A stretch of DNA of 64,000 nucleotides from Affinundibacterium seohonense (lineage in GTDB: Bacteria; Pseudomonadota; Gammaproteobacteria; Burkholderiales; Burkholderiaceae_D): positions 124,001 to 188,000 of the forward strand of contig NZ_JACOFW010000004.1 in NCBI RefSeq assembly GCF_014284305.1, written 5' to 3'. How positions within the stretch are numbered: the first letter of the stretch is position 1; each line of letters begins with the position of its first letter. The notes beneath the pieces are model-generated. The model ran no database searches and had not been told where the DNA came from. It was given only the letters and a program-made list of their open reading frames with translations. The position numbers were made by a program, and so were the translations under genes. Shown here in pieces: positions 28,625 to 37,980 of this stretch.

Positions 28625-28688
28625 GCGCGACTTAAAAATGTTTTCAGAGACTTTAGCTCTAGAGACATTTTTAATGTCGCGCTTTTTT
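28625..28688 (+). terminator. long-stem rho-independent terminator downstream of sbp
   Basis: GCGCGACTTAAAAATG (28625-28640) pairs with CATTTTTAATGTCGCGC (28666-28682) with a single bulge, and a six-T run follows. It separates sbp from the EAL gene. The long stem and 25-nt structured loop could also be the 3' end of a small RNA. Confidence 0.8.
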
Positions 28689-28818
28689 ACATATCTACAT
28701 TCGCTGATTGTGGAAATAGAGTGCATAAATCATCTAAGTAAGTGCAAATTACTTCGTTTGTTTTTATTGATTCGTCTTTTAATCTGTACTGATTCAATTG
28801 ATGTGATCGGAGAAGATA

Positions 28819-29691
28819 ATGACTTATGTAGGATTAAATCACTACCTCAATAGCTTGCCAACGCAGAGTGGTAGCCATTTATTTTCAGGTAAAGATGGAC
28901 GTATTTCTGCGCGATTTTTCAACGCGCGTTTAAGCAGTGTGTTTCAACCGATACGATCGAGCGTAGATTGTCGATTGTTAGGGTATGAGGCTTTTGTAAG
29001 GACGCTGTCATTGAATGATCAAGGGCTCAGTATTTGGAAATTGTTGGAGCATGCAACTACCGATGACGAGTCTGTTGAACTTGATCGTCTGTGCCGCTTA
29101 CTTCACGCAATTAATTTTTTTCGTCAGACCGTCATGGAAAAAAGCGATTTGTATTTGAGTGTGCATAATCGCTTGTTGACCGCAGTCGCTGGTAATCATG
29201 GTGCGGCATTTCAGCGCGTACTTTCCAAGTTAGATATTCCACAGAAAAATATCGTTTTGCAATTGCCTGCGATTGTTCCAAGTCAGCGTTGGGCAATCAC
29301 ACACGTCGCTGAGAATTATCGTCGTAATGGATTTCGTCTTGCGGTTCATGCACAAAACATTGAGCAGGCGTTTGACTTACTAGAGCGCGTGCGTCCTGAT
29401 GTGATTAAGCTCCACCTACATAGCAGTCTTGCCGATAAAGATGTCTGGTTGTTTGAAGATCTATTGAGACAAGCGGCGCAACAAGCTTGTTTGATTGTTG
29501 TGCGTAAAGTGGATCAATTACAGGCATTTCATAAATTACGTGAGTTAGCAGATGATCGTCTTCTATTTGCAGTGCAAGGAAATGCCATTGATATTGCGCG
29601 CTCGAATTTGATAGACGCCGTGGTGAAATCATCACCCAAGTTCCAAGTCAAGAATGGCTTTGGTGACAAGTCTCAACAAGCTTGTTGTTGA
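28819..29691 (+). CDS. degenerate EAL-domain protein in the sulfate cluster
   Basis: The product is 290 aa, an EAL-like fold with the opening SSVFQPIRSSVDCRLLGYEAF in which the signature reads Glu57-Ala58-Phe59. Catalytic segments later in the domain (the DDFG-type loop and the Lys of KIDKSF) are replaced, so c-di-GMP hydrolysis is unlikely. It may bind c-di-GMP or act through protein contacts. The ATG has a GGAGAAG site 7 nt upstream. It sits between sbp and cysT, an arrangement I recall from related betaproteobacteria, which suggests a link to sulfur supply; the function is inferred. Confidence 0.75.
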   Translation: MTYVGLNHYLNSLPTQSGSHLFSGKDGRISARFFNARLSSVFQPIRSSVDCRLLGYEAFVRTLSLNDQGLSIWKLLEHATTDDESVELDRLCRLLHAINFFRQTVMEKSDLYLSVHNRLLTAVAGNHGAAFQRVLSKLDIPQKNIVLQLPAIVPSQRWAITHVAENYRRNGFRLAVHAQNIEQAFDLLERVRPDVIKLHLHSSLADKDVWLFEDLLRQAAQQACLIVVRKVDQLQAFHKLRELADDRLLFAVQGNAIDIARSNLIDAVVKSSPKFQVKNGFGDKSQQACC

Positions 29692-29816
29692 GTGCTAGAG
29701 CGGCGCTTTAGCTTATGCAGAAATCGACTATAGAAATATGAAAAAAATCGTTTTCTATATAACTTTACCGTGCAATCATGTGATGTCTATAGCTAATTCA
29801 GTAATAAAGGCTTCGC

Positions 29817-30671
29817 ATGGCATTCCTTTCAAAAAATCGGGCGAAGGCGCGACGGGTGATACCCGGCTTTCACTTATCGGTGGGATTTACCTTGTTTTAT
29901 CTGGGGTTGATCGTTCTGATTCCTTTGTCCGCTGTTTTCCTTAAAACCTTCACGATGACCTGGGATGCCTTTTGGCAGACCGTGACTTCTGAGCGCGTGA
30001 TGGCATCGTATCGTCTGACTTTTGGTGCGTCGCTGCTGGCTGCTTTTATTAATGTGATTTTTGGCGGCATTTTGGCTTGGGTTTTGGTGCGCTATAAATT
30101 TCCGGGTAAGCGATTGATTGATGCTTTTGTCGATTTACCGTTCGCTTTGCCGACCGCGGTGGCAGGGATTACTTTGGCGACTTTGTATGCGCCGAATGGA
30201 TGGTTAGGAAAGTTGTTGGTGCCGTTTGATATCAAAGTCGCCTATACACCATCAGGCGTGTTAGTCGCCCTGATTTTTATCGGCTTACCCTTCGTTGTGC
30301 GCACTGTGCAACCAGTATTAGAAGAAGCGGAAAAAGAATTAGAAGAAGCGGCGATCAGTTTGGGCGCTAGCCATTGGCAGACATTCGTACGAGTGATTTT
30401 CCCTACCATTTTGCCTGCCGTGTTGACCGGTTTCGCGCTTGCTTTTGCGCGTGCGACTGGGGAATATGGTTCGGTGATTTTCATTGCCGGCAACATGCCT
30501 ATGATTTCTGAAATCACGCCCTTATTCATGATTACCAAACTCGAACAATACGATTACGCAGGTGCAACGGCGATCGCTGCCGTGATGTTGATTATTTCCT
30601 TTATTTTGTTATTGGCGATTAATGCGCTGCAAGCTTGGACGCGTAGTCGTCAAACAGCAGGGAGAGAATAA
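29817..30671 (+). CDS. cysT: sulfate ABC transporter permease CysT
   Basis: The product is 284 aa with six transmembrane segments and the permease EAA loop ([17 protein letters not shown], about 180-196) that contacts the ATPase. The family-wide [16 protein letters not shown] is present. It forms the inner-membrane channel with CysW. Its stop codon overlaps the cysW start (TAATG), so translation is coupled. An AAAGG site precedes the ATG. Confidence 0.92.
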   Translation: MAFLSKNRAKARRVIPGFHLSVGFTLFYLGLIVLIPLSAVFLKTFTMTWDAFWQTVTSERVMASYRLTFGASLLAAFINVIFGGILAWVLVRYKFPGKRLIDAFVDLPFALPTAVAGITLATLYAPNGWLGKLLVPFDIKVAYTPSGVLVALIFIGLPFVVRTVQPVLEEAEKELEEAAISLGASHWQTFVRVIFPTILPAVLTGFALAFARATGEYGSVIFIAGNMPMISEITPLFMITKLEQYDYAGATAIAAVMLIISFILLLAINALQAWTRSRQTAGRE

Positions 30672-31555
30672 TGACGACACAAACTGTAGCGAATCCACGG
30701 ATAGAACCACCTCTGCAACTGCAGGCGACTTTAGAGCCCATATGGGTGCGAGTCTTGTTGCTCACGGTAGCACTGGCGTTTGTCACTTTGTTTTTGTTCA
30801 TACCTTTGGTTGCCGTGTTTACTGAGGCTTTGCGAAAAGGCTGGGATGTGTATCTGGCATCTATTCAAGAACCGGATGCAGTGTCTGCGATCAAACTAAC
30901 CTTGATTGCTGCTGGTATTGCCGTACCTTTGAATTTGGTTTTTGGTGTTGCGGCAGCTTGGGCTATCGCTAAGTTTGAATTCCGCGGTAAAAATGTTTTG
31001 CTGACTTTGATCGACTTACCATTTTCTGTTTCACCAGTGATTTCTGGTTTGATTTATGTCTTGCTGTTCGGTGCGCAAGGCTGGTTTGGTGAATGGCTGC
31101 GCGAGCACGATATCAAAATTTTGTTTGCGGTACCAGGCATCGTGTTGGCAACAATTTTCGTCACCTTTCCTTTTGTTGCGCGCGAATTGATTCCTTTGAT
31201 GCAGGCCCAAGGTAGTGAGGAAGAAGAGGCGGCTTTGGTATTAGGCGCATCCGGTTGGAAGACTTTCTGGCATGTGACTTTACCGAATATCAAATGGGGT
31301 TTGTTATACGGCGTGATCTTGTGTAACGCACGAGCCATGGGCGAGTTTGGCGCGGTGTCGGTGGTGTCTGGGCATATCCGCGGCGAGACCAATACCATGC
31401 CTTTGCAAGTGGAGATTTTGTATAACGAATATAACTTCACGGCAGCGTTCGCAGTCGCTTCATTGTTGACTTTATTAGCGCTAGTCACACTGGCTTTGAA
31501 AACCGTCGTGGAATGGAAGACTGACGAATCACGTCAGCGGACGCTACAGGAATAG
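30671..31555 (+). CDS. cysW: sulfate ABC transporter permease CysW
   Basis: The product is 294 aa with six transmembrane helices and the EAA loop [18 protein letters not shown] (about 177-194). [20 protein letters not shown] and [17 protein letters not shown] match CysW. The start overlaps cysT by one base. A 255-bp gap filled with REP-like palindromes separates it from cysA, which may lower or time expression of the ATPase. Confidence 0.93.
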   Translation: MTTQTVANPRIEPPLQLQATLEPIWVRVLLLTVALAFVTLFLFIPLVAVFTEALRKGWDVYLASIQEPDAVSAIKLTLIAAGIAVPLNLVFGVAAAWAIAKFEFRGKNVLLTLIDLPFSVSPVISGLIYVLLFGAQGWFGEWLREHDIKILFAVPGIVLATIFVTFPFVARELIPLMQAQGSEEEEAALVLGASGWKTFWHVTLPNIKWGLLYGVILCNARAMGEFGAVSVVSGHIRGETNTMPLQVEILYNEYNFTAAFAVASLLTLLALVTLALKTVVEWKTDESRQRTLQE

Positions 31556-31603
31556 CTGTAAATACCTCTGCCACGAACGCTAAGTAGAGGTCGAAAAAAA
31601 GCT

Positions 31604-31647
31604 CCCTCTCCCGTGGGCGGGAGAGGGTTGGGGTGAGGGCGGTTCAG
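31604..31647 (+). repeat. REP-like palindromic repeat, copy B
   Basis: The stem CCCTCTCCCG / CGGGAGAGGG (31604-31627) and the tail GGGTGAGGGCGGTTCAG match copy A at 2674. It lies just downstream of cysW. Confidence 0.85.
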
Positions 31648-31735
31648 ATTTGCGAAATGCTGATTAGACGCCAAATCAAAGCCCAAGATCATGCTCGGAG
31701 TGAGAAGGTGAAACATCAATCTACTTGCTCGACGT

Positions 31736-31774
31736 CCCTCATCCCCAACCCTTCTCCCGCTAACGGGAGAAGGG
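31736..31774 (-). repeat. REP-like palindromic repeat, copy C, inverted
   Basis: Read on the - strand it gives CCCTTCTCCCG, a loop, CGGGAGAAGGG and then TTGGGGATGAGGG, a variant of copies A and B. Together B and C form an inverted pair of about 170 bp between cysW and cysA. Confidence 0.82.
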
Positions 31775-31810
31775 AGTAAGTCTGTAAATATTTGAAAGAT
31801 TGGAAAAAAC

Positions 31811-32881
31811 ATGAGCATCGCTGTTAATCAATTACAAAAACGCTTCGGCAATTTCACCGCCCTAGACAATGTGTCTTTAGATTTTCCGAATGGCGAATTA
31901 ACGGCATTGTTAGGGCCATCTGGCTGCGGCAAAACGACTTTGCTGCGCATCATCGCTGGTTTGGAATATGCGGACAGCGGTCAGGTTTTGCTGGATGGTG
32001 AAGACGCCTCAAATCAACATGTGCGTGAACGTCAAGTCGGCTTTGTGTTCCAGCATTACGCCTTGTTTAAACACATGACGATTTTTGAAAACATTGCTTT
32101 TGGCTTGCGCGTGAAGCCACGTCATTTGCGCCCAACAGAAGCGCAGAATAAAGAAAAAGTGACTAAATTATTGGAACTGGTACAGCTCGATTGGTTGGCG
32201 GATCGTTACCCACCGCAGCTCTCAGGTGGACAACGTCAACGTATCGCTTTAGCGCGTGCCTTGGCGGTTGAGCCACGAGTCTTGTTACTGGACGAACCCT
32301 TCGGCGCTCTCGATGCCAAGGTACGTAAAGAGCTGCGCCGCTGGTTACGCCGCCTGCATGATGAACTACACGTGACCAGTATTTTCGTCACTCACGATCA
32401 GGAAGAGGCACTTGAAGTCGCAGACAAAATCGTAGTGATGAATCACGGTAAAGTGGAACAAGTCGGTGCACCGAATGAGGTCTATCAACATCCCGCGACA
32501 CCGTTTGTTTATGGATTTTTGGGGAATGTGAATCTGTTCCATGGTCGCGTGCACGAAGGCGTATTAGATGCCGATGGTGTCGCCTTTGATGCGCCTGGAC
32601 ATGCCGATACCAAAGATGCAGTTGGCACGGGCTACGTGCGTCCACATGAATTAGATATTGATCGCTATACAGCGGGCGCGTCCGGCTTGGTGGTGAAACT
32701 ACGTCGCGTGCATGGCATAGGCCCACTCGCTCAATTGGAGTTAGTACGTGAAGATAATGGTCAAATCGTGGAAGCCATGATTAGTACCGAACGTGCCGTG
32801 CATTTGAATCTACAAGTCGGCGAAGCCTTGGTGGTGAAGCCAAAACGCTTACATGTATTCGTCGATAATGTGAATGCCTAG
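31811..32881 (+). CDS. cysA: sulfate ABC transporter ATPase CysA
   Basis: The product is 356 aa: nucleotide-binding domain (about 1-235) with Walker [10 protein letters not shown] (34-42), signature LSGGQRQR (about 137-144) and Walker [12 protein letters not shown], then a C-terminal regulatory domain starting near GNVNLFHG. It powers CysTW-dependent sulfate and thiosulfate import. It follows the REP pair after cysW and is followed 8 nt later by the CysB-type gene. Confidence 0.94.
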   Translation: MSIAVNQLQKRFGNFTALDNVSLDFPNGELTALLGPSGCGKTTLLRIIAGLEYADSGQVLLDGEDASNQHVRERQVGFVFQHYALFKHMTIFENIAFGLRVKPRHLRPTEAQNKEKVTKLLELVQLDWLADRYPPQLSGGQRQRIALARALAVEPRVLLLDEPFGALDAKVRKELRRWLRRLHDELHVTSIFVTHDQEEALEVADKIVVMNHGKVEQVGAPNEVYQHPATPFVYGFLGNVNLFHGRVHEGVLDADGVAFDAPGHADTKDAVGTGYVRPHELDIDRYTAGASGLVVKLRRVHGIGPLAQLELVREDNGQIVEAMISTERAVHLNLQVGEALVVKPKRLHVFVDNVNA

Positions 32882-32889
32882 GAACGATT

Positions 32890-33834
32890 ATGAATTTCCA
32901 ACAATTACGCTCCATACGCGAAGCCTGCCGTTGCGGTTATAACTTAACCGAAGTGGCGAATGTTTTATACACCTCGCAACCAGGCGTGAGCCGTCAGATT
33001 CGCGAAGTGGAAGAAGAACTGGGCGTGGATATTTTTGAGCGCAACGGCAAGCGACTGACCGGCTTAACAGAACCGGGAAAAGGTATCTTACCCATCATCG
33101 AACGACTGCTACTAGAAGCTGAAAATTTACGTCAAGCGGGTAATGATTACTCCGATCAAGCGCGTGGGACTTTAGCGATTGCAACGACGCATACACAAGC
33201 GCGTTATGTCTTGCCGAAAGTGGTGCAACAATTTCGCTTGGCATTTCCCGAAGTGCGTATCGCTTTACAACAAAGTGCGCCAGAGCACATCGCAGAATGG
33301 GTGTTGTCAGGTAAAGCCGACATCGGCATTGCAACAGAAGGTTTGTCGGCATTTAAAGACTTAGTTTCATTCCCCTGCTATGAATGGAACCACGTGGTCG
33401 TAGTGCCGGATGGTCATCCATTATTGGCGCATGAGAAATTAAGCTTAGAAGACCTCGCCAATTATCCTTTGATTACCTACGACATTGGCTTCACTGGTCG
33501 TGGGCATATTGATGACGCGTTCAAACGTGCTGGATTGCGCACCGATATCGTGTTAACCGCGATGGATTCTGACGTGATTCAGCAATACGTGTCACTAGGA
33601 TTGGGTGTAGGTTTGGTCGCGTCGATGGCGATAGAGTCAGGCAATGAAAACCGGCGTGCACAAGGTTTGCGAACGATTTCAGCTTCGCACTTATTTCAAT
33701 CGAACGTGACACGATTGGCAGTGCGACGCGGTGCCTATTTACGCGCATACACTTACGACTTCATACAAAAATTCGCGCCTGATTTAAGTCGCGACGACAT
33801 ACGATTGGCTTTGGTTGATCACGCAGGTGAATAG
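32890..33834 (+). CDS. cysB: CysB/Cbl-type LysR regulator of sulfur assimilation
   Basis: The product is 314 aa with a LysR helix-turn-helix at the N-terminus (LYTSQPGVSRQIREVEEELG) and a CysB-type ligand domain (TTHTQARYVLPKVVQQF, then TYDIGFTGRGHIDDAF). The TTHTQARY stretch is the sulfate/O-acetylserine-binding region typical of CysB and Cbl. It is the last gene after cysA with an 8-bp gap, so the regulator is encoded in the operon it probably controls. CysB and Cbl cannot be told apart with certainty here. Confidence 0.88.
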   Translation: MNFQQLRSIREACRCGYNLTEVANVLYTSQPGVSRQIREVEEELGVDIFERNGKRLTGLTEPGKGILPIIERLLLEAENLRQAGNDYSDQARGTLAIATTHTQARYVLPKVVQQFRLAFPEVRIALQQSAPEHIAEWVLSGKADIGIATEGLSAFKDLVSFPCYEWNHVVVVPDGHPLLAHEKLSLEDLANYPLITYDIGFTGRGHIDDAFKRAGLRTDIVLTAMDSDVIQQYVSLGLGVGLVASMAIESGNENRRAQGLRTISASHLFQSNVTRLAVRRGAYLRAYTYDFIQKFAPDLSRDDIRLALVDHAGE

Positions 33835-33879
33835 ATTTATTGGCGTGACTACACTTTGAATTTGCCAATACTCTAAAAA

Positions 33880-34545
33880 CTATTTTGCTACTTCCGCAAG
33901 TTCATCAAGAGCTAGGTCACCCAAATGCTCAATATCTCCCCAACTGACAAGTGAGAGCTGACCATCTTGATAGACAAAACGATTGATACTGGCGTTGTAA
34001 ATGGTGATGGTGCGTTCTGCATTGAGTGGTAAATTCATTGCTTCACGATACGCACATTCGAGTACACCGCCGTGAGCGACTAAGGCGATTTTCTTGCCTT
34101 CGAATTGTTGGGCGTGGTGCACAATACTATCGATCGTGCGTTGATGAAATTCGCGTATGCTTTCGCCGCGATTATTACTGTCATCCGGTTTAGGCGGGAA
34201 ATGAAAATCGGGATCACGTTGTCGCCAATGTGCATATTCTTGCGGATACATTTCAGGTAATTCGCTATATAGCTTGCCTTCAAAATCGCCAAAGCAACGC
34301 TCGCGCAACGCTGCATCAATGCGTGTTGGTAGGCCTTGTAGTCGGGCGATTTCGCCTGCGGTTTGCATGGCGCGTTGTAGGTCACTAGAAATAATCGCGG
34401 CCAGTTTTTCGTGTTGCAAACCGGCGGCTAGTGCTTTGGCTTGACGTCGACCTTCGGCATTGAGAGGGATGTCTAAATGCCCTTGCAATTTGCGCACGGC
34501 ATTCCAGGCGGTTTCGCCGTGGCGTATTAAGAGAATATCGGTCAC
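33880..34545 (-). CDS. histidine phosphatase-family protein (phosphoglycerate mutase-like)
   Basis: The product is 221 aa. The catalytic RHGET motif (residues 8-12) with His9, a second Arg in SSDLQRAMQTA, Glu in the RERCFGDFEG block and a second His in VAHGG define the branch-1 histidine phosphatase fold. Substrates of such proteins vary (phosphoglycerate, alpha-ribazole phosphate, sugar phosphates), and none is indicated here. It starts 3 nt after the dtd stop on the same strand, in the tyrS-dtd unit. Confidence 0.86.
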   Translation of the reverse strand: MTDILLIRHGETAWNAVRKLQGHLDIPLNAEGRRQAKALAAGLQHEKLAAIISSDLQRAMQTAGEIARLQGLPTRIDAALRERCFGDFEGKLYSELPEMYPQEYAHWRQRDPDFHFPPKPDDSNNRGESIREFHQRTIDSIVHHAQQFEGKKIALVAHGGVLECAYREAMNLPLNAERTITIYNASINRFVYQDGQLSLVSWGDIEHLGDLALDELAEVAK

Positions 34546-34548
34546 AGC

Positions 34549-35004
34549 TTATTTTTCAATTTTGGATTTGGTTTGCAACCAAAATGTCACCGGGCCATCA
34601 TTGGTCAAGGAGACTTGCATATCGGCACCGAATTGACCTGTTTCGACCAAAGTATGCTTGTTGCGTGCCTGCGCGACAAAGTGATCGAATAGCTGCTTGC
34701 CCAACTCTGGTGGAGCGGCGGGTGTGAAGGATGGTCGCGTACCCGACTGCGTGTCAGCGGCTAGGGTGAATTGAGGCACCAACAGCAATCCGCCTTGCAC
34801 ATCCGTGACGCTGCGATTCATCTTGCCAGCGTCATCGGCAAACACACGATAGCTGAGCAATTTTGTTAGTAATTGCTCAGCGTCTTTTTCGGTGTCGTTT
34901 CGTTCCGCACATACCAAAACCATCAAGCCAGTTTGGATTGCACCTATGGTCACGCCTTCGACCACAACATTGGCGTGACGAACGCGTTGCAGTAAAGCGA
35001 TCAT
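34549..35004 (-). CDS. dtd: D-aminoacyl-tRNA deacylase
   Basis: The product is 151 aa, normal for Dtd. It opens [13 protein letters not shown] and keeps the two active-site blocks, here PQFTLAAD (usually SQFTL) and [10 protein letters not shown]. The enzyme removes D-amino acids and glycine wrongly attached to tRNA. The gene overlaps the tyrS stop by 4 nt, so it is co-transcribed with tyrosyl-tRNA synthetase, a sensible pair because D-tyrosyl-tRNA is a main substrate. Confidence 0.94.
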   Translation of the reverse strand: MIALLQRVRHANVVVEGVTIGAIQTGLMVLVCAERNDTEKDAEQLLTKLLSYRVFADDAGKMNRSVTDVQGGLLLVPQFTLAADTQSGTRPSFTPAAPPELGKQLFDHFVAQARNKHTLVETGQFGADMQVSLTNDGPVTFWLQTKSKIEK

Positions 35005-36260
35005 GCTGTCAACGTGACCTTGGCGAATTTACGTTTGCCAACTTGCAGCACCACGGTTCCCGCTTCAACTTGTAATTGCTTATCGCTGATCACAGCGCCA
35101 TCAATACGCACGCCACCTTGATCGACCATACGCATGGCTTCGGATGTTGAGGCGCAGAGATTCGCTTGCTTCAATAATTGCGCAATCCCGACTGGCGCGC
35201 CGCTTAATGTAATTTCAGCGATATCGTCAGGAATACCACCTTTAGAACGATTCACGAAATCGGTCAATGCGTCGTCTGCCGCCTGCTTGCTATGGAAGCG
35301 GGTTACGATTTCTTGCGCAATCGCGACTTTGATATCGCGTGGATTTTGGCCTTCTGCAACCGATTTTTTGTACTGGGCGATTTGTTCTAGTGAACAGAAT
35401 GACAGCAGATCGTAGTAGCGCCACATCATCTCGTCAGAAATGCTCATGACCTTAGCAAACATCGTGTTGGCTGGCTCGGTGATCGCGATGTAGTTATTTT
35501 TCGATTTGGACATCTTTTCGACGCCATCCAAACCTTCTAATAAAGGCATGGTCAAAATACATTGCTGTTCTTGTCCATAGTCTTTTTGTAGCTCACGACC
35601 TACCAGCAGATTAAATTTTTGATCCGTACCGCCTAGTTCTAAGTCGGCATGTAAAGCGACCGAGTCATAGCCTTGCATCAAAGGATACAAAAATTCATGG
35701 ACGGAAATTGGCGTGCCCGCTTTAAAGCGTTTGGTGAAATCATCACGCTCCATCATGCGTGCGACTGTGTATTTCGAAGACAATTGAATCAAGCCACGCG
35801 AACCTAGTGGATCACACCATTCGGAGTTGTAGCGAATTTCTGTCTTGCTGGCATCGAGAACCAAGGATGCTTGTTTAAAGTAGGTTTGGGCATTTGCTTC
35901 AATTTGCTCACGGGTCAACGGTGGACGCGTAGCATTGCGACCAGATGGATCGCCGATCATGGAAGTGAAGTCGCCGATCAAGAAAATCACTGTGTGGCCG
36001 AGATCTTGCAATTGACGCATTTTGTTCAAGACCACGGTGTGACCGAGGTGCAAATCTGGCGCTGTAGGATCTAGACCTAATTTAATGCGTAAAGGCTTGC
36101 CGGTTTTTTCACTGCGCGCTAATTTTTGTGCGAATTCGGATTCAATCAAGAGTTCATCGACGCCGCGCTTGGTGACAGCTAATGCATGCTGCACCGCATC
36201 AGAAAGTGGCAAAAGAGTGGTTGCGCTTGGCGCTTTGTCATTATGTTGTGGCGAAGTCAT
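35001..36260 (-). CDS. tyrS: tyrosyl-tRNA synthetase
   Basis: The product is 419 aa. A class I synthetase core with HIGH-like DLHLGHTVV (about 70-78) and KMSKSKNN (about 248-255) is followed by a C-terminal S4 RNA-binding domain (about 350-415, with [16 protein letters not shown]). It charges tRNA-Tyr. It is the first gene of the tyrS-dtd-phosphatase unit. A tandem 13-bp repeat lies just upstream of its ATG. Confidence 0.94.
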   Translation of the reverse strand: MTSPQHNDKAPSATTLLPLSDAVQHALAVTKRGVDELLIESEFAQKLARSEKTGKPLRIKLGLDPTAPDLHLGHTVVLNKMRQLQDLGHTVIFLIGDFTSMIGDPSGRNATRPPLTREQIEANAQTYFKQASLVLDASKTEIRYNSEWCDPLGSRGLIQLSSKYTVARMMERDDFTKRFKAGTPISVHEFLYPLMQGYDSVALHADLELGGTDQKFNLLVGRELQKDYGQEQQCILTMPLLEGLDGVEKMSKSKNNYIAITEPANTMFAKVMSISDEMMWRYYDLLSFCSLEQIAQYKKSVAEGQNPRDIKVAIAQEIVTRFHSKQAADDALTDFVNRSKGGIPDDIAEITLSGAPVGIAQLLKQANLCASTSEAMRMVDQGGVRIDGAVISDKQLQVEAGTVVLQVGKRKFAKVTLTA

Positions 36261-36277
36261 GATTCAGTCAGCTAAAT

Positions 36278-36303
36278 AATTAAACGAAATAATTAAACGA
36301 AAT
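36278..36303. repeat. perfect tandem duplication of 13 bp upstream of tyrS
   Basis: AATTAAACGAAAT occurs twice without a gap. It lies 17 bp upstream of the tyrS start on the - strand, within the likely leader, and may be a recent slippage event. Confidence 0.85.
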
Positions 36304-36519
36304 TCTAGATAGATCAAACAGTTTTGTAACAGGACTAGCGAAAACAAATGTCTGCTCGCATAATCGGCAGCTTGCATTATTCGCCATTTGCTTTACAATC
36401 AGGCGACTAATTTTCGCCCCACTTTACGATAATAAAAATAAAACAAGTGGGTTTGCAAACATCATGTTTGGTGCCAGATTTTTTGATCCGGCAGCGAAAC
36501 ATCAATTTTAACTTATTGC

Positions 36520-37914
36520 ATGCGTTTATCCGATAAATTCCGTCAATTAGCTGCAACTACGCAAGTTAAAGCCCAATCCCTTTTAGCAATCAGCATCGCG
36601 AATGTGCGCGGTATGCGCGCATCGCGTGTGATTCCTTTCACTGGTTTGTTCTTTGCTGTATGCGCAGTCGGTGCAGTTGGTGTTGCTCCTTTAGCACCAG
36701 ATGCCGCCAATCTCCCAGTCAAGACGGTGACTCAAGATTTAATTTTGCCATCCTTGGATGAGCAAATTGCCAAAATCGTATTGCAGCAACAGCATTACGT
36801 TAAAGAAGAAAAGATACAGCGCGGCGATAGTCTGGCAGCTTTGCTACAGCGTCTCGGTGTGGATGACGTCAATGCCGCTAACTTCCTCAAAACCGATCCA
36901 GTGGCACGTGGCGTTTTGCAAGCCCGCGCAGGGAAATCCATACGCGTAAAGACCACTGACGAAGGGACTCTGGAGTGGTTGCGGGTTGGTTTGGACAATA
37001 ATGAAAATGGTACCAAAACCCTGTTGGTTGCTCGCAATGAACAGAACGGCTTTAAAGCTTCAGAAGTCACTGAACAATTAGAGCGCCGTATAGAAATGCG
37101 TTCTGGCGATATTCAATCTTCTCTATTCGTTGCCACTGATAAAGCGCTTATTCCATCAGCCATCGCCGATCAGATCGTGAAAATGTTTGAAACTAGCGTG
37201 GACTTTCGTCGTTTGCAACGCGGTGATTACTTTAACGTGGTGTATGAAACTTTTTGGTTGAATGGTGAATTGGTTAAAACTGGTCGTTTGCTATCCGGGG
37301 AATTTAAAAATTCTGGCAAATTAGCACAAGCAGTTTGGTTCGACGAAGGCGCTGGCGAAGGCGGTTACTATAGTTTTGATGGTAAATCCTTGAAAAAAGC
37401 GTTCTTGAAATCTCCATTAGAATTCTCTCGTGTCTCGTCTGGTTTTTCTATGCGCGTTCATCCGATTTCGGGTAAATGGAAGCGCCACACAGGTATCGAT
37501 TTTGCCGCTGCCAGTGGCACACCAATTCGTGCTTCTGCTGATGGCACAATTGACCATGCGGGACCACAAGGTGGTTACGGCAACATGGTAATCATTAAGC
37601 ACTGGAATGGTTACAGTACAGCATATGCCCACATGAGCCGTTTTGCACCAGGCGCACGCAAAGGTACTCGCGTCAGTCAAGGTCAAGTGATTGGTTATGT
37701 TGGTTCTACTGGTTGGTCAACTGGACCGCATTTGCATTATGAGTTCCGCGTCAATAACGAGCCTCGTGATCCAAACACGATTAGTGTACAAAGCGCAGCG
37801 GCACTAGCATCACATGAGTTGCCAAAATTCAGAACAGTCGCAGCCGATATGGCACATCGTTTTGACTTATTGCGTCCAGAGCGAAATTCAGCGGCGCTGG
37901 TGGCAGCGCGCTAA
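36520..37914 (+). CDS. M23-family peptidoglycan peptidase (MepM-like)
   Basis: The product is 464 aa. An N-terminal membrane anchor (about 38-60) is followed by a LysM-like/Csd3-type region (EKIQRGDSLAALLQRLGVDD, about 93-112) and a C-terminal M23 domain (about 310-420). Zinc ligands are His323 and Asp327 in RHTGIDFA and His406 in HLHYEF. The enzyme probably cuts cross-links in the cell wall from the periplasmic face. Divergent from tyrS, it precedes anmK, which recycles anhydromuropeptides. A terminator separates the two genes. Confidence 0.9.
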   Translation: MRLSDKFRQLAATTQVKAQSLLAISIANVRGMRASRVIPFTGLFFAVCAVGAVGVAPLAPDAANLPVKTVTQDLILPSLDEQIAKIVLQQQHYVKEEKIQRGDSLAALLQRLGVDDVNAANFLKTDPVARGVLQARAGKSIRVKTTDEGTLEWLRVGLDNNENGTKTLLVARNEQNGFKASEVTEQLERRIEMRSGDIQSSLFVATDKALIPSAIADQIVKMFETSVDFRRLQRGDYFNVVYETFWLNGELVKTGRLLSGEFKNSGKLAQAVWFDEGAGEGGYYSFDGKSLKKAFLKSPLEFSRVSSGFSMRVHPISGKWKRHTGIDFAAASGTPIRASADGTIDHAGPQGGYGNMVIIKHWNGYSTAYAHMSRFAPGARKGTRVSQGQVIGYVGSTGWSTGPHLHYEFRVNNEPRDPNTISVQSAAALASHELPKFRTVAADMAHRFDLLRPERNSAALVAAR

Positions 37915-37931
37915 GCGAACTGTCAAGAATC

Positions 37932-37957
37932 AGCCGAACGTAGTTCGGCTTTTTTTA
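37932..37957 (+). terminator. rho-independent terminator after the M23 peptidase gene
   Basis: AGCCGAAC / GTTCGGCT with a 3-nt loop is followed by seven T. The anmK ATG lies 23 nt further on. Confidence 0.9.
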
Positions 37958-37980
37958 TTCCTAATGGCAAATCCTATTTT

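Larger units (their letters stand above)
28360..28818. other. intergenic region with tandem repeats, palindrome and terminator
   Basis: These 459 bp after sbp carry, in order, a five-unit 12-bp repeat, an 18-bp perfect palindrome and a long hairpin with a T-run, each listed separately. No convincing gene is seen. Confidence 0.7.
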
